DNA from: Liriodendron chinense | Taxonomy: Eukaryota; Streptophyta; Magnoliopsida; Magnoliales; Magnoliaceae | Reading direction: 5' to 3' | DNA: 64,000 nt | NCBI GenBank assembly: GCA_003013855.2 | Contig: PVNU02003892.1 | Location: 2,790,001-2,854,000, forward strand | Shown: positions 1-11,481 of the stretch, in pieces | How the letters are laid out: each line of letters starts with the position of its first letter | How positions within the stretch are numbered: the stretch's first letter is position 1 | The notes under the pieces: generated by a model | What the model was told of the DNA's origin: nothing | The model's database searches: none | What the model saw: the letters and a program-made list of their open reading frames with translations, nothing else | Translations under genes and position numbers: made by a program

Positions 1-32
1 AATATTCTAGCACAAAACTAGACAACACTCAC

Positions 33-3000
33 ATTTTGCAAACTGGAGCAGTGTCATTTCCATGTCTGCCACAGAGCATAATTTCCATTTCTTTTGCTGA
101 TTGTAACAATGCATACACTGCTACCTGCACAATGAAAATAAAAATGAGTTTCATCCATTCCACATTCTAAATGTTACTGAATCCTGCTTACTACATCTTA
201 GAGAAATAAGGGGGGGGGGGGGGGGGGGAGGACTAAAATGAGCTAATGACACCAACATGTCTCCAGCAAATATAATGAAGAACAATAGATTTGAAAGTCT
301 AAGATGTGTACGTTTCTATCATTAGTAGTCAAGGATTGGAAAGTTAATGCAACCACATGAGCTTACAAGTATAGACGATTCAATGATCGGAGAAATGGAT
401 AATTTCATGATCACCATGGTGACATCTCAATGTCAATCAAGGACCACATATCAAAAGTCAACCATGACGAAGGGGCTACAATCGACGTCTAGAACATGGC
501 AGACAATCAAGATGCGAAAGAAAAGATGGCGCATATTTCAACACCTCATTATGCATGAGCTGCCCATCATGTGTGTAGGCATCCACCATAAATGGCCAGG
601 GAAGCTGAAGAAGACACTCCTCAAACGAGGATCTTCACAGGAGATTATGACCACCAATTTAAACCCAAGGAAGGATTTTTTTCGAAGCCAGATGGAATTG
701 ATGCAACCAAACGGCTAGACAAGCTGATTTATCAAGATTTGAAGAATCTACTCATATCCTACATGTGTGCACAAGAAAAGGCCTATTTTCCTTTTTTAGC
801 TTATCTCTAATTTCCTTTTCTTTCATATCTCTATGTTAAGAAATAAGTAATCTTAGATTTTTCTTGCCTAAGTGCTTTCTTATTTAGAGATTCTATGTCA
901 GGAAATAAACATTAACTTTCCTATTTTGGAGAACTTGGCTAGCTAGGAATCCTATCTTTAGAAAATCTTTTAAATATTGATGACATTGGCCAATATATCC
1001 CACGATATATCTTGTATCCCACTTGTGCGATATGAAACATACAGGTAGTGCCGATATATCCCACATGTTCGATCTGGAGAGCATTTTCAATTTTCGATTC
1101 CTTTTTTTGTTGAAATTATGTTAAATCAGTGTCAAATGATTACAAATCCATTGGTTCTTCTTGTTTTGCATGAAAAATCGTGGAGTTGGAGCTTTGATTT
1201 CGATATCCATTGGTTCTTCATGTTCTCCATGTTTTTCCTCGAAATTTTCCTTCGACCAGCTATCAATTGAGACTAATTTTGAAGTATTTAGCCGTATTTG
1301 ATAAAATGATCATCACATACACTCTAATTTCGAAATTTGAGTGTAGGTGGTCCGAATTGGGAAAAATTCGAAAATTCCCCAATTTCTCCCAAATTGCTTA
1401 TGATGTTGCACTCCAAACATGAAATCAAGCATGTATGAGGGTTGATATATTGATTTGTTAAATCCTTGTTAATTTCTAGAAAATAAAAAATCATTTTTAA
1501 TTAAAATTATTAAAATATTATTTTTTTCGAAATTTCCCTTCAACCTGCTGTCAATTGAAACTAATTTCGAAGTATTTAGGAGTGTTTGATGAAATGATCA
1601 TCACGTACACTCTAAATGCTATGCATTCAATTTAAATATAGTTACATTAGTTCAATCAAACAACACATAACTTAGGACCCTATACAAAGGAAACCTATTA
1701 TGTGCACTTCTTTTTTGAGATGTTATGATTTAAAAGTGTGTATTAAGGTCTTTTTTAACAATCCCTAAAGTTTTATTGAAAATTCAACCGTTTTCTCAAT
1801 GTTTCCCCATGTTTCCCAAAAAGTGCAATAAATTCCCCAATACAAACGATACATCTCGTGCGATAACCGATACGTATCTATATCCCAAGGATGCTATACA
1901 AAACATGATACCGATATTTCGAACACTGTTTTTAGATTCCATAGATTATAGATTCAAGATTGTAAGCACTCATTATAAATAAGAGTTAGGCCTCTGGAAT
2001 AAGACAGTTGAATGGTGATCTTCTTGAGGGGGGCGATCACTATTATAAGACAAGAGGACTGATGAACTTGCACAAAGTTATTGCATTCCTTTGTGATTCG
2101 AACTTCAATCTAGCACATTAAGGGCCGGTTTGGATTGTAAGTTACTTAAGATAAGCTACTCATCAGATAAGTAACTTATCTTGGTTTCTACTTAATTAGC
2201 AGATAAGTATGTTTGGCAAACAACATCTTTATTAACCAAAAAGTAGAAAAGCATATTTGTTTCCAACATCATTCCTCAAGTCTGTTTGGTCCCTGCACAT
2301 CCACCATGCATCATTTGGGGCCAACCTTTGGTGTGGATTGTTCATTGTGTGGGCCCCGCCTTTGATGTGGGCAGTACATCATGTGGGGCCCACCTTGGAT
2401 GTGGACCATTTGCACCATTTTTAATGTAGGGCCCACCTTTGATATTGGTCATCCATCAAGTGGGCCCACCATCAATATCCACCGCCCATCATGTGGAGCC
2501 ACCTTTAATGTGGATCATCCCAAATGTGGGGCCCACCTCTAATGTGGGTCATCCATCATGCAGGGTCCGCCTTGGATATGGGCCACTCATCATTAGGGCC
2601 AACCAATGGTGAGCATCAATGACCACAGTTTCCTGAGGTGTGTTCTATTTGAGATTAATTTCTATTTCATTTTTGGGATGGACCAACAAGGGTGGACGGT
2701 GTGGATTTCATGTGCACAGCATGTGGCCCCACTACCCAGTGGGCCACTCAAAACTAATTGGAAAAACAGATGAATGGCATGAGTAAAACACATCACGCTG
2801 GACCAGGGAGGTTTCAACAGTGTCATCATTATCACTGTTGCTTCCTGATGTGGGGTCCACCTGATGTTTAGATCTACCACACATGCTAGCCCCACTCACA
2901 TACAAACTAGATGGACGGTGTGGATCAAGTATATTGCAGTGGACCAGCAAGCTGGATGGTCAACGTGGGCTGGGCAGTTGCCACCAAAATCAGCACTTTT

Positions 3001-5355
3001 TTAGTTATGGACGAGCACCTCTTGTTTTAGTCGGTGGTGAAAAAGTAGAAAAGCAAAATAAAAATGCTGAAATGCTGAACTGATTTTCAGCAAATAAGTA
3101 ATATTCATTATTTATTAACCAAACTAACTTATCTCAAATAAGTTACTTAACTGCTGCCATCAGCAAGAATAGCAACTTATTTGGTCGTATCCAAACGGGC
3201 CCTAAATCTCATTGCAATTAGTTTCTTCCTTGATCTAGTTACATTAAAGATAAAATGATAATTTGCATATTTTGTTAGTAGCTGCAAACCTGATACGCGA
3301 CATGCCTGTGCCATGCATGCACATCCACACCAATCCATGCCTTTGCAAGCTGTGGACTGTTTCTAGCCAATTCATGGCATTGTATTACATTACAAAATCT
3401 CCTTGCCGATTGATGCAAAACCTGAAGAAGATAATCTATCCGACTAACACCCATTTCATGATTATCACTTATCCCCACCAGAAGCTCATTCTCGCCATCA
3501 GTGTAATCCAAAGCTTTAGCAGAAGCAGCTGAAATCTTAACAAAAGACGGTCGCCTCCAATAATGCATTGATGGAGGTGATGCAAAATAAGAGAACACAT
3601 ATCTGAACAGAATTTTGTTTGTCAATACACCATAATTTCCTTCTCCTCTCCAATTGAAATCCCATGGTCGAGGCCCTAACGCAAAGACCATTCTGCACTT
3701 TATGCCACAAGAGTTTCTGCGATACAAAAATGGCAATCTTAGTAAATTCTTCTACCGATATTTCAAACTATCAGTAGAAGTTAAATCAGTGTTTGTATGT
3801 CTAGAAAGAAAACCGTGATCAACCATGGGAAAAAAAATGAATTCATTTGATGTGACAGTTTCCTTTGTTTGAGGAGCAAAAAAAGACAGTTGACTTCTTT
3901 TTCCAAAGCATCCCTCAAAAGAGCCTAAAGCTATTTCCCCAAAAAACTATTAGATTGATTTCCTCAGTGATGGAAAAATGCTTTGACCTCTGTTTTGAGG
4001 TTTAAACTTGTCATTATTGCCCTTTTCCTTCGTTTTGTTAGATTTAACCTTTCAAATGGCAAAACAAACAATGGGTATGGAACAGGAAAGCATTTTCCAT
4101 GCAAAATTCATGGTGCAAAACGAACAGGGTTTTGGGAAGCTGTTTCACCCAATGCTAATGTCACATTTCAACATTTTGGGACTCCCTACCTGTTTTCCCT
4201 TTCCAGGTTTTGGTTTCATCCTGAAGAAATGGACCCTAAAACAAAACAAGGAAGACTAAGCAGTGGTAACAGATTTAACAGGAAGTCAAGGCCAGCCTAA
4301 AAATGAAAGAGCTTACATGATATGTCTAAAATAAAGAGATAATTTTCAAGCATAAGTAAATTCATCGAGCAAAAGACGAACATTAACCCTTCCCCCTCTC
4401 CCTAGTTGTGTAATTGTACGCATGGCACACTTGTGTGAGATCCAGGACTCTCATTAGGGAGGTCTCCTCATAGACATTCTCTGGCCCAAAAAGGTTAGTT
4501 GGATGATCATAACTGTTGTATTTAAACATAGAATGCGAGATGTTTACCAACTCTTTTCAACTGTCCATTTCTTCATCCAGTGGTTACGATTTGTCAACTG
4601 GCCTTAATTTTTTGGGCCAATGGATGAGCATGCTTGATGAGTGGCCCAGATTTCTCATGTGTGCCACATGTTCCAGGAGTTAACAAGTCCTTTACCTTTA
4701 AAAAGGAATCCGAATTAAAACCAAAAAAAAAAAACTTATTGCAATAAATTCACGAGAAATGCCATCGATAGTACTAACTTCTACAAAGTGCAGTATGGTG
4801 AATGGGACCATTGATCTGCTGGTCCATTGGGTGGATGGAACATAACCCAAAAACACAAGTTATTAGACAATCCTGACCATCTGATAGACAGTTTTTCTAA
4901 TCGATTGTAGACCCTTAATGTATTGTTTCTCACCTTCGAGCTAATTGTCCATATGCAGGCCATTTCCTATCAAGCTAATAGTCCATCCACATAATGGCCC
5001 ACAACATCTACGGTGAAACACATTTCAGTGGACACTTGATGGAACTCAATGGAGACTATATGCATGAAATTAAGGGAATTAATGAATCCATTTATTGAAC
5101 TATAAAAAGATGAAATTGAATTAATGAAAAAACAAATAAATGAATGGAAGAGCTTTCACGAAACATCGATCAGACAAAACCCAAATGAAATCAAACAAAA
5201 TCCATCAAAGACGCAAAGAAAGCATATCGAGCAAGTAATAAAAATCAATTCAAATCCACAAGGGCTCTTCTGGCACCATATATCATGATTTTACAGGAAT
5301 TCAAAACGAGATTACATTACATCAAAAGAGGGTGTAAAAAAACGCCAGAAAGAAG

Positions 5356-5426
<71 letters not shown>

Positions 5427-5493
5427 CGTACAGGCTCGATCTTGGAAGTTGCAGAGAAGGGGTGGAAATGGAAATATGGGAAATCGTGGCCAT
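33..5493 (-). CDS. Putative plastid-targeted protein, first three exons (gene runs off the left edge)
   Basis: Three exons on the minus strand join in phase: 5493-5432 (ATG start, 62 nt), 3716-3290 (427 nt) and 124-33 (92 nt). All have GT donors (GTACGC, GTTTGC, GTGAGT) and AG acceptors. The 193 codons seen begin MATISHISIS, a Ser/Thr-rich, acid-free N-terminus typical of a chloroplast transit peptide. Exon 2 is a 142-codon open frame ending in the stretch AWIGVDVHAWHRHVAYQ, and exon 3 continues VAVYALLQSAKEMEIML without a break. That continuity across a 3.1 kb intron is the best evidence for a real gene. The wording recalls nuclear plastid proteins of the Ycf55/DUF3685 type, but this is a weak recollection, not an identification. 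Intron 1 starts seven bases before a long CT repeat (sense strand), and intron 2 contains a Tourist/Harbinger element. The 3' exons lie outside the window. The short exon 1 is the least certain part. Confidence 0.6.
210..228. repeat. G19 homopolymer
   Basis: An uninterrupted run of 19 G lies inside intron 2 of the left-edge gene. On the transcribed sense strand it is a C-run. Length is likely to be unstable and hard to sequence. Confidence 0.9.
950..1935. repeat. Dispersed repeat with GATATATC/CGATAC motifs
   Basis: This intronic stretch is bracketed by sequence full of CGATATATCC, CGATACGT and ACCGATATTTCG. A related motif set occurs at 35,140-35,330 and 61,970-62,150, including the near-copy of the end motif (TGTTC...ATCGGTAT). 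Inside it, about 90 bp at 1,240-1,330 is directly repeated at about 1,535-1,625 (both contain GATCATCAC). The class is not recognised and the boundaries are approximate. There is no coding capacity. Confidence 0.4.
2122..3202. mobile_element. Tourist/PIF-Harbinger-like element with TAA target duplication
   Basis: The element starts GGGCCGGTTTGGATTG and ends with the complement of GGGCCCGTTTGGATAC. It is flanked on both sides by TAA (2119-2121 and 3203-3205), the 3-bp target preference of PIF/Harbinger elements. At 1,081 bp it is long for a MITE and has no transposase frame. Its centre (about 2,290-2,600) is a degenerate tandem array of a 35-45 bp unit around GTGGGGCCCACCTTTGATGT. It lies in intron 2 of the left-edge gene. 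Confidence 0.8.
3721..5361. other. Intron 1 of the left-edge gene, no gene seen
   Basis: This is intron sequence between exon 2 and the CT tract. Short open frames on the plus strand at 3,983-4,300 show no conserved motif and read through AT-rich DNA. No RNA gene or transposon ends were recognised. Confidence 0.5.
5362..5424. repeat. (GA)n / (CT)n microsatellite
   Basis: About 31 pure GA dinucleotides. On the sense strand of the left-edge gene this is a CT tract beginning seven bases after the exon 1 splice donor, so its length could affect splicing or regulation. Confidence 0.95.
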
Positions 5494-5683
5494 TGGTTTT
5501 GGAGGAGTATGAGAAGATGAAAGGACACATGAAAAAAGATTGAGAGAGTAGGAGATTGCATTTTCTCCTCTTTCTATCTGTCTGTGTCTTTCTTGGGTTT
5601 CTCTCCCGCCAACCCTTCTTTTGTTTGAAGCTACGGACTCTTCTCTGTACGGGCTCTGGCCAAAGAATCAGCGAACAGTGTGA

Positions 5684-6020
5684 TATACACGTGTACCGTA
5701 TCTTTCACAGTATACACGTGTTTGCAGTTCTGAACATTTTTTACCATATTCGTTAAATCTAGACCATTGGTCTGTTGTGTCCCACAGTGGATGGAGGAGG
5801 TAGCGGGAAGAATTCATTGACCGATATGAGGATCCTTTTCAGTTTAACAGTAGGCCTTGTTGGATTCGATTCTGGACCGTCTATCTTGTATTCTAGAAAT
5901 CACAAGGGTTGGATTCTTCATTCACGGTGGATATAACTTAACCAATGGTTGGGATTAACGAAACATGGGCAGTGCTTGTCAGAATTGAAAACCCTAGAGT
6001 CATCTTCCACGGTACACGTG
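5684..6020 (-). promoter_or_regulatory. G-box cluster upstream of the left-edge gene
   Basis: CACGTG occurs at 5688-5693, 5715-5720 and 6015-6020, about 0.2-0.5 kb upstream of the ATG at 5493. The first two share the context TATACACGTGT and are 27 bp apart, like a short direct repeat. G-boxes bind bZIP and bHLH factors (HY5, PIFs) in light-regulated plastid genes. Function here is inferred from position only. Confidence 0.4.
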
Positions 6021-6812
6021 GCAAGTGGACCTATCATGGAAGGCTTTATGCTTCGAAATTCACACCTACTGAAAATAGATGAACGGCATGGATGAAACAT
6101 ATACATCATGATGGGCCAATAGACGACCAGTAGCCACACCGCCGGTCCGAGTGGTTGAGCTGTACAACCACTTTTAAGTCATTGGTGATTAATTAATGTT
6201 ATTGTAAGTAATAAATAAATAAAAGAAAAGATAATATTATAAAAATAATAAATAAATATAAGCATGTATAGCTTTTCCCATGAAATAATTCATTTTTATT
6301 TAATATTTATTAGTATTAATTCAAATTAATAAAATTTAACTGGTTGGACTCAACCAGTTGGACTTGAGAGTGCCTCTTTTGGAAAAATGGCACCAAATGG
6401 GCGGCTAGAGGCGAGACTCTACATACAATGGTCTGGGTCACTGCACCATGGGCCCCACTTGGACATTCTAGACCCGTGTACATATATGCTGGGAACGTTT
6501 GTGAGGCCTGGAACTTGGTCCACTTACGTGGGGCCCAAACGTATATAAAGAAATGGGCCATCAGAAAATCATGCAGTAGTCAACATTCAACATGTGCAGG
6601 GCCCACGACTGGACTGGCCTGGATTGTAGATCAGAGCACAAATTCGGTGGGACCCACCTGATAAATTGCATGAGTCTCCAACACGTGAGCCAAGTTGTTT
6701 GGTGAGCCCTTATGTGTGGTAGTCCTGTCAGGTTCATCAGTTGGGCCATGCATAAAAAAAAGAAGACGGAGAGAGCCGCTACTTTTAGCCAAACAATCCA
6801 AATTCGTTGTTT
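6021..6812. other. Intergenic, AT-rich, no gene
   Basis: Contains an A/T-rich stretch (about 6,180-6,330) and fragments resembling the GTGGGGCCCAC dispersed repeats. The open frames on both strands are short and mutually overlapping, with no recognised domain. Confidence 0.5.
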
Positions 6813-7630
6813 TGGCCTGTTTGGCACATGGATTTGACGAGAAGTGATGAGAAATCACTTGCTTTCTTTATTTAGGTGAAGCAGATTTGATGAGAGGTAG
6901 ATTTCATAGGAATTAATGAGAAATCAAAAGTGCATTTCTCAGCATTTTTCCAATTCCTCCCAAAATGGTGGGATTTGATGGGAGACCCTCTCCACCGTGG
7001 GACCCAATGTGATGTATCTTGAGTTGGGTGGATCCTGTCCATAGTGTGATGTGTGTCTTACATCCACACTGTCCATCCATTTTGAAAACTCATTTTAAAG
7101 CATGATCCAAAAAATTAAGTACATCCAAATTTAAGGTGTACCATAATAACATAAATAGTAGTACTCAACCATTAAAAAACTTCTCATAGACTACAAAAGT
7201 TGTGGATCAAGCTTATATTTGTGTGGTCTCTTCATCCAAGTCTTTGTGACCTTGTCAATAGGTTGGATGGAAAATAAACATTCCAGTGGTCCCTATGAAG
7301 TTTTTAATGGTGGGGATTCAATCACTATTATTTCATGTGGTATGGTCCACTACTTTATTTTTGGGATCCTGCCATAAAATGATCAATAAAAATGGATGGA
7401 CAGCATGTATTAAAAAATGAATGGATGGTAGGATCAAAATCCAAAGTATAGGTGAGCATACGGTGGGATTAAAATCCACATTGTTCATTCCCTCTTGTTT
7501 AACTTCTCCTCTAAGTTCTGGCTACCAAAGAGAAAATCTGAAATTGATAAGAATTGGAATTGAGGAGAATTCATATCATAGATTCTACCTCTCATTACTT
7601 GCTCTCAAATCCATGCTGCCAAACAAGCCC
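6813..7630. mobile_element. Harbinger-like non-autonomous element
   Basis: Left end TGGCCTGTTTGGCACATGG, right end the complement of GGGCTTGTTTGGCAGCATGG, followed by imperfect inverted matches around ATGGATTTGA. Flanking triplets are TTT (left) and TTA (right), so the TSD is decayed. The interior contains a CATCCACACTGTCCATCCATTTT-like core of the window-wide repeat family and no transposase. Confidence 0.6.
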
Positions 7631-8469
7631 TTAGAGCAGATTAGTACCATTAGACTAAGTTAATCAAGATTATATTAATTTACTTTAATTGGACACATCT
7701 AACGACCAGACTTGTCTGATTTTTGGTCCAGTGCGAACCAGCTCATCGAAATTGGATCTTATGGGATGTGTGATTAAATGGAATTAACACCATTATTGTA
7801 CAACGATTGCATTTCTAGAAATACCATGTTATTTTAGCCATCCCTTAGTATCAAATTTTCCTTTGGCAAATACAGTCTATTAAGTGAAGCCTCCATATGG
7901 AGGACCATAAAATTGTAACCAATGGACTAGATTTTATAGTAGATGCCAATCACCTGTATACATATACAACTTGAATGTCACATGTAAATGGCACATATAG
8001 ATGGATGGCGTGATAAAATCGCATGCATCAATGTACGCCCATAAATATAGTAGATTTCGAAATCCACTAGAAATCCCTTAATATCTACTATTGGTGGTGG
8101 ATGATATGACACCGACATTGATCCAATACTTCCTATCATTTCCAAACCTCCAATGGAATTTGCATGGACTAAATGTACTTTCAGACCACCTAACCTCACC
8201 TAATACCATGCACCAAATAGGACATAAATGTACTCGAATTCTCAAGTCCTACAAATGAGGCCCATAGTTCAGTGATCCAGACCATTGGTCTACTTGATCT
8301 CACCGTTGATGGACCATGTCCTAGAAATCTTTTCTATAACACATTTCTAACCTGTACATCTATTGGATTCACTGAAAGCAAATGGACATTCGAGAAGAAA
8401 AATAATGCAATATTTCAGATTGATGTTAGACAGGTCCAATGATTGGTGGCTAGGATCTTCTAATCTGAG

Positions 8470-8500
<31 letters not shown>

Positions 8501-9840
8501 TTTGGGGGATTGGGGATTGAGAAATCCACCCTGTTCATCTGTTATGTGAGCTCGTTTTATGACATTCGAACAAAAATGAGACGGATTCAAAACTCAAGTG
8601 GACCACATGAGAGGAAACAGTGGGAATTCGGTGACCACCATTGAGGCACTCGCATGGCCACAAAAGTTTTGCACCAAGATAAGTTTTTCATGTTTTCAAT
8701 TCATCCCAGGAAGATTTCAACAGTGGACATTTCTTTCCTCAATTTTTTCTCTCATGTAGCCCACTTGAGTTTTGGATCCACCTCAAATACACTCCTTCCA
8801 AACATCTAGGGGTGTCAATGGGCCGGGCTCAAGCCTCAAAACTTAGAATTTTGAATAGGGATGACCTGACAACCTAGCCTGAAACAATGCAAAATCTAGG
8901 CCGAGACCTACCCAGCCCAGCCCATTTGGCAAACCACCCCTCACAACAAAACCATGTAATTCAATTTCACATATTTTCAAATTACCATTGATCACCACCA
9001 AATCATAAGTCCCAGTTATCTCTCTCACTCCCTCTCTTCCAAATACAGGCTGCAAACACATTTTGTTGATTTCAATTACCAAATTTGCTAAATTCTAATA
9101 AATTCTGATTACAAGATGTCAAACACAACTAGTAATTCCAATTCATATGGATTCTTTATGATCATAATCTATGAGTATTGAATCCTACCAACATTACTGA
9201 AATGCACTCATTCAAAATTAACTACAACAATGCAGTGCATATCTGAGAGATCCAAGCCGCTCATTATGCCCCCTTACCCTCTCTTTCAATAGCCCTCTCT
9301 GATACTTTTTTGCTTTTCAAGCAGCATGGATTTCACTTTGGTACAGGTTGCTTCCTAACGTACCTAACAATTCATCAAACGTTATGAGAATGATGGATCA
9401 CATCGTGCAGGGCCCTTAGACCACTGGAGATCATAACACACTCCTGAGGTACTAAACATCTGAACCCTGGTTTGATCAGGAAGGGTTGGACTGAATTAGA
9501 TTGGAATTGGTTACCAACAAAATGTTAACTACACGTTGTTAAGCACACCACCTCCATCATCCACCAAAGTCTCCTTGTCCCTAATAACATAAAGTTTAAA
9601 CCACATAGGAAAAAATAATAAGGTACTTTAATGAAAAATCACACTTCTAACTTCTAATAAATAAAAATTTTGAAAAAGCTCAATTGAGAAAGTTTAAAAT
9701 CCATGCAAAAGCAACTCTATATTATAAAAGGTGGAAATGTAGGGTTAGGTCTGAGCCATACCAAATTGCGACAGGACTACATTCAAGCCCAACCTATTTG
9801 CACTCATTTTTTGGTGCACCCATGAGCCAATGAGATGTCA
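7631..9840. other. Intergenic, no gene
   Basis: No open frame with coding character on either strand. It includes a GT microsatellite (8,470-8,500) and weak fragments of dispersed repeats. Confidence 0.5.
8470..8500. repeat. (GT)n microsatellite
   Basis: About 15 GT dinucleotides followed by a T/G-rich run. Confidence 0.9.
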
Positions 9841-9845
9841 CCACG

Positions 9846-11476
9846 TGTGACGCCCCAGATGTACTATAGTTATTTTTTTAAAATTTTTTAAAATTTATTT
9901 CTAATTTTTTTATATTAAATACCGACCGTTGATATTAAAATTCGAATAACGAGTCAACCGTATGAGATTAGGTAGAGTACCCTTTATTAAAGTTGCTTAG
10001 AATAACCTCATTAACAACATAGAAGAGTTAGATTTCGCTAAACTCGAATATTTGCGAAAATTACAAAAATGACATTAGTTAAACTTAACCAATCATTTTT
10101 AAGTACGCTAGTTTCTAGCAATCATTAAAATACAAAACCCTAGATATAAGCGTTTGGGCATATTTTAACCGTACACGTCAAATTTCAACCCTCCAATCAT
10201 CCCACACATAAGTAAATCAGAAATCGGTCTATAAGTGGGTCATCTGATCTCGAAACTGGCCAATTTTTTGTGTCACCCCCTAAAACCACACTGCCGACCT
10301 GTTGGTCGGAATGAATTTCATATAGACATTATGGTGGGACCCACGTGCACAACATGCACGTTAAAGTGCACAATCAATGTACATTTGACCGTGCATTTCT
10401 AAAACAAGAGGTTGCCCTAATCTGAGATGATGCTTTTAGCTTGTCCGGTTAAGTGACCACCCTGATCCGTGGTGGTGGTATTAAGATCGCCCGATTAAGC
10501 GGTTGTTAAATCTATTTATTATTATTATTATTATTATTATATTTACTATTATTATTTATTATTCCTCAAATTGTTAAGGATCTCTATAAGACTATAACTG
10601 AGCATGGTTGTTATGAACCTTAATAGTATGGGCCGCCATCCTGGGATGTGATGCGTCAGTTACGACTGTATTGATGAGTGACGAACCATGAGGAAGGATG
10701 TGGTGGTACCAAAGGTTGGTTGTACGTTAAGTGGCTTGGTATAAATTGGTAATAATAATAAAGAATGGTTAACTCATGCATGCACGTGGCTCCATGTGGG
10801 TGTATGGAATTAAGAATAGGCTAGAGCGTCCTACTTCTCTCATACACTGTCACGTGTAGATTTGGGCTATGAACGTCCCGTTTCTCACGTGGTCGGGCAA
10901 AACTATGAGCTTGGGAGTTCCAAAACCCCTGGCGGCATTTCTAAAGATTTCTACGCTAGGTCATGCATTGCATTAAGTAAAAGTAATGGATGTTTTATTA
11001 TGATTTTTATGTGATTATTATTTCTAACCTTAAAGTAGTTCTTCACTATACCGCTTTTGACGGTGTTTTTGTGAAAAATAATTTAGAACATATAGGTAAC
11101 GATCATCAGGAGCCCGAGCCTGAAGGAGATGATTATGATGACTCGTGAGAGTAGATGGTGGAAGACGAGACCGCATAGTCATTCATAGTTTTAGCATTTA
11201 TTAAGTATTTGAAATTATAATAAGTCTCAATGGGAGGACGTAGTTATGAATATAATGATTGATTGAATGACGGTTACATGGTTTGATGATTTAATTTATT
11301 TAATGAAATAATATATAAGTTTAGGTTCTACCATCTTGCTCATGATTTCCAAATAGTGTGAGATGTACATGTTTAAGTGAAAATTATGTAAGGGGTATAA
11401 CCCTCACACATTCCAAATAACCTTAGAAATTCAGCCGTCATGATCTACACGGGAGCCGAAATCTCGGGGTGTTACA
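9846..11476. mobile_element. Solo LTR, probably Gypsy, with 5-bp target duplication
   Basis: Begins TGTGACGCCCCAGA and ends CTCGGGGTGTTACA, i.e. the TG...CA ends and inverted terminal motif of an LTR. It is flanked by CCACG on both sides (9841-9845 and 11477-11481). At 1,631 bp there is no internal coding region, primer-binding site or second LTR, so it is a solo LTR left by recombination. TGTAACACCCC-type ends are common in plant Gypsy (Tekay/Del) LTRs, so Gypsy is likely but not proven. An ATT microsatellite lies inside. Confidence 0.8.
10515..10563. repeat. (ATT)n microsatellite
   Basis: Interrupted ATT trinucleotide tract inside the solo LTR. Confidence 0.8.
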
Positions 11477-11481
11477 CCACG

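Noticed and set aside
347..810. Two overlapping plus-strand frames with a coding-like stretch (TRIFTGDYDHQFKPKEGFF)
   Set aside because: The stretch is suggestive of a retrotransposon gag or host fragment, but both frames are broken, it lies in an intron on the opposite strand, and I cannot identify it.
5285..5561. Frames with Arg-Glu or Ser-Leu repeats
   Set aside because: They read through the GA microsatellite. Only the 62 nt from the ATG at 5493 to the donor at 5431 look coding.
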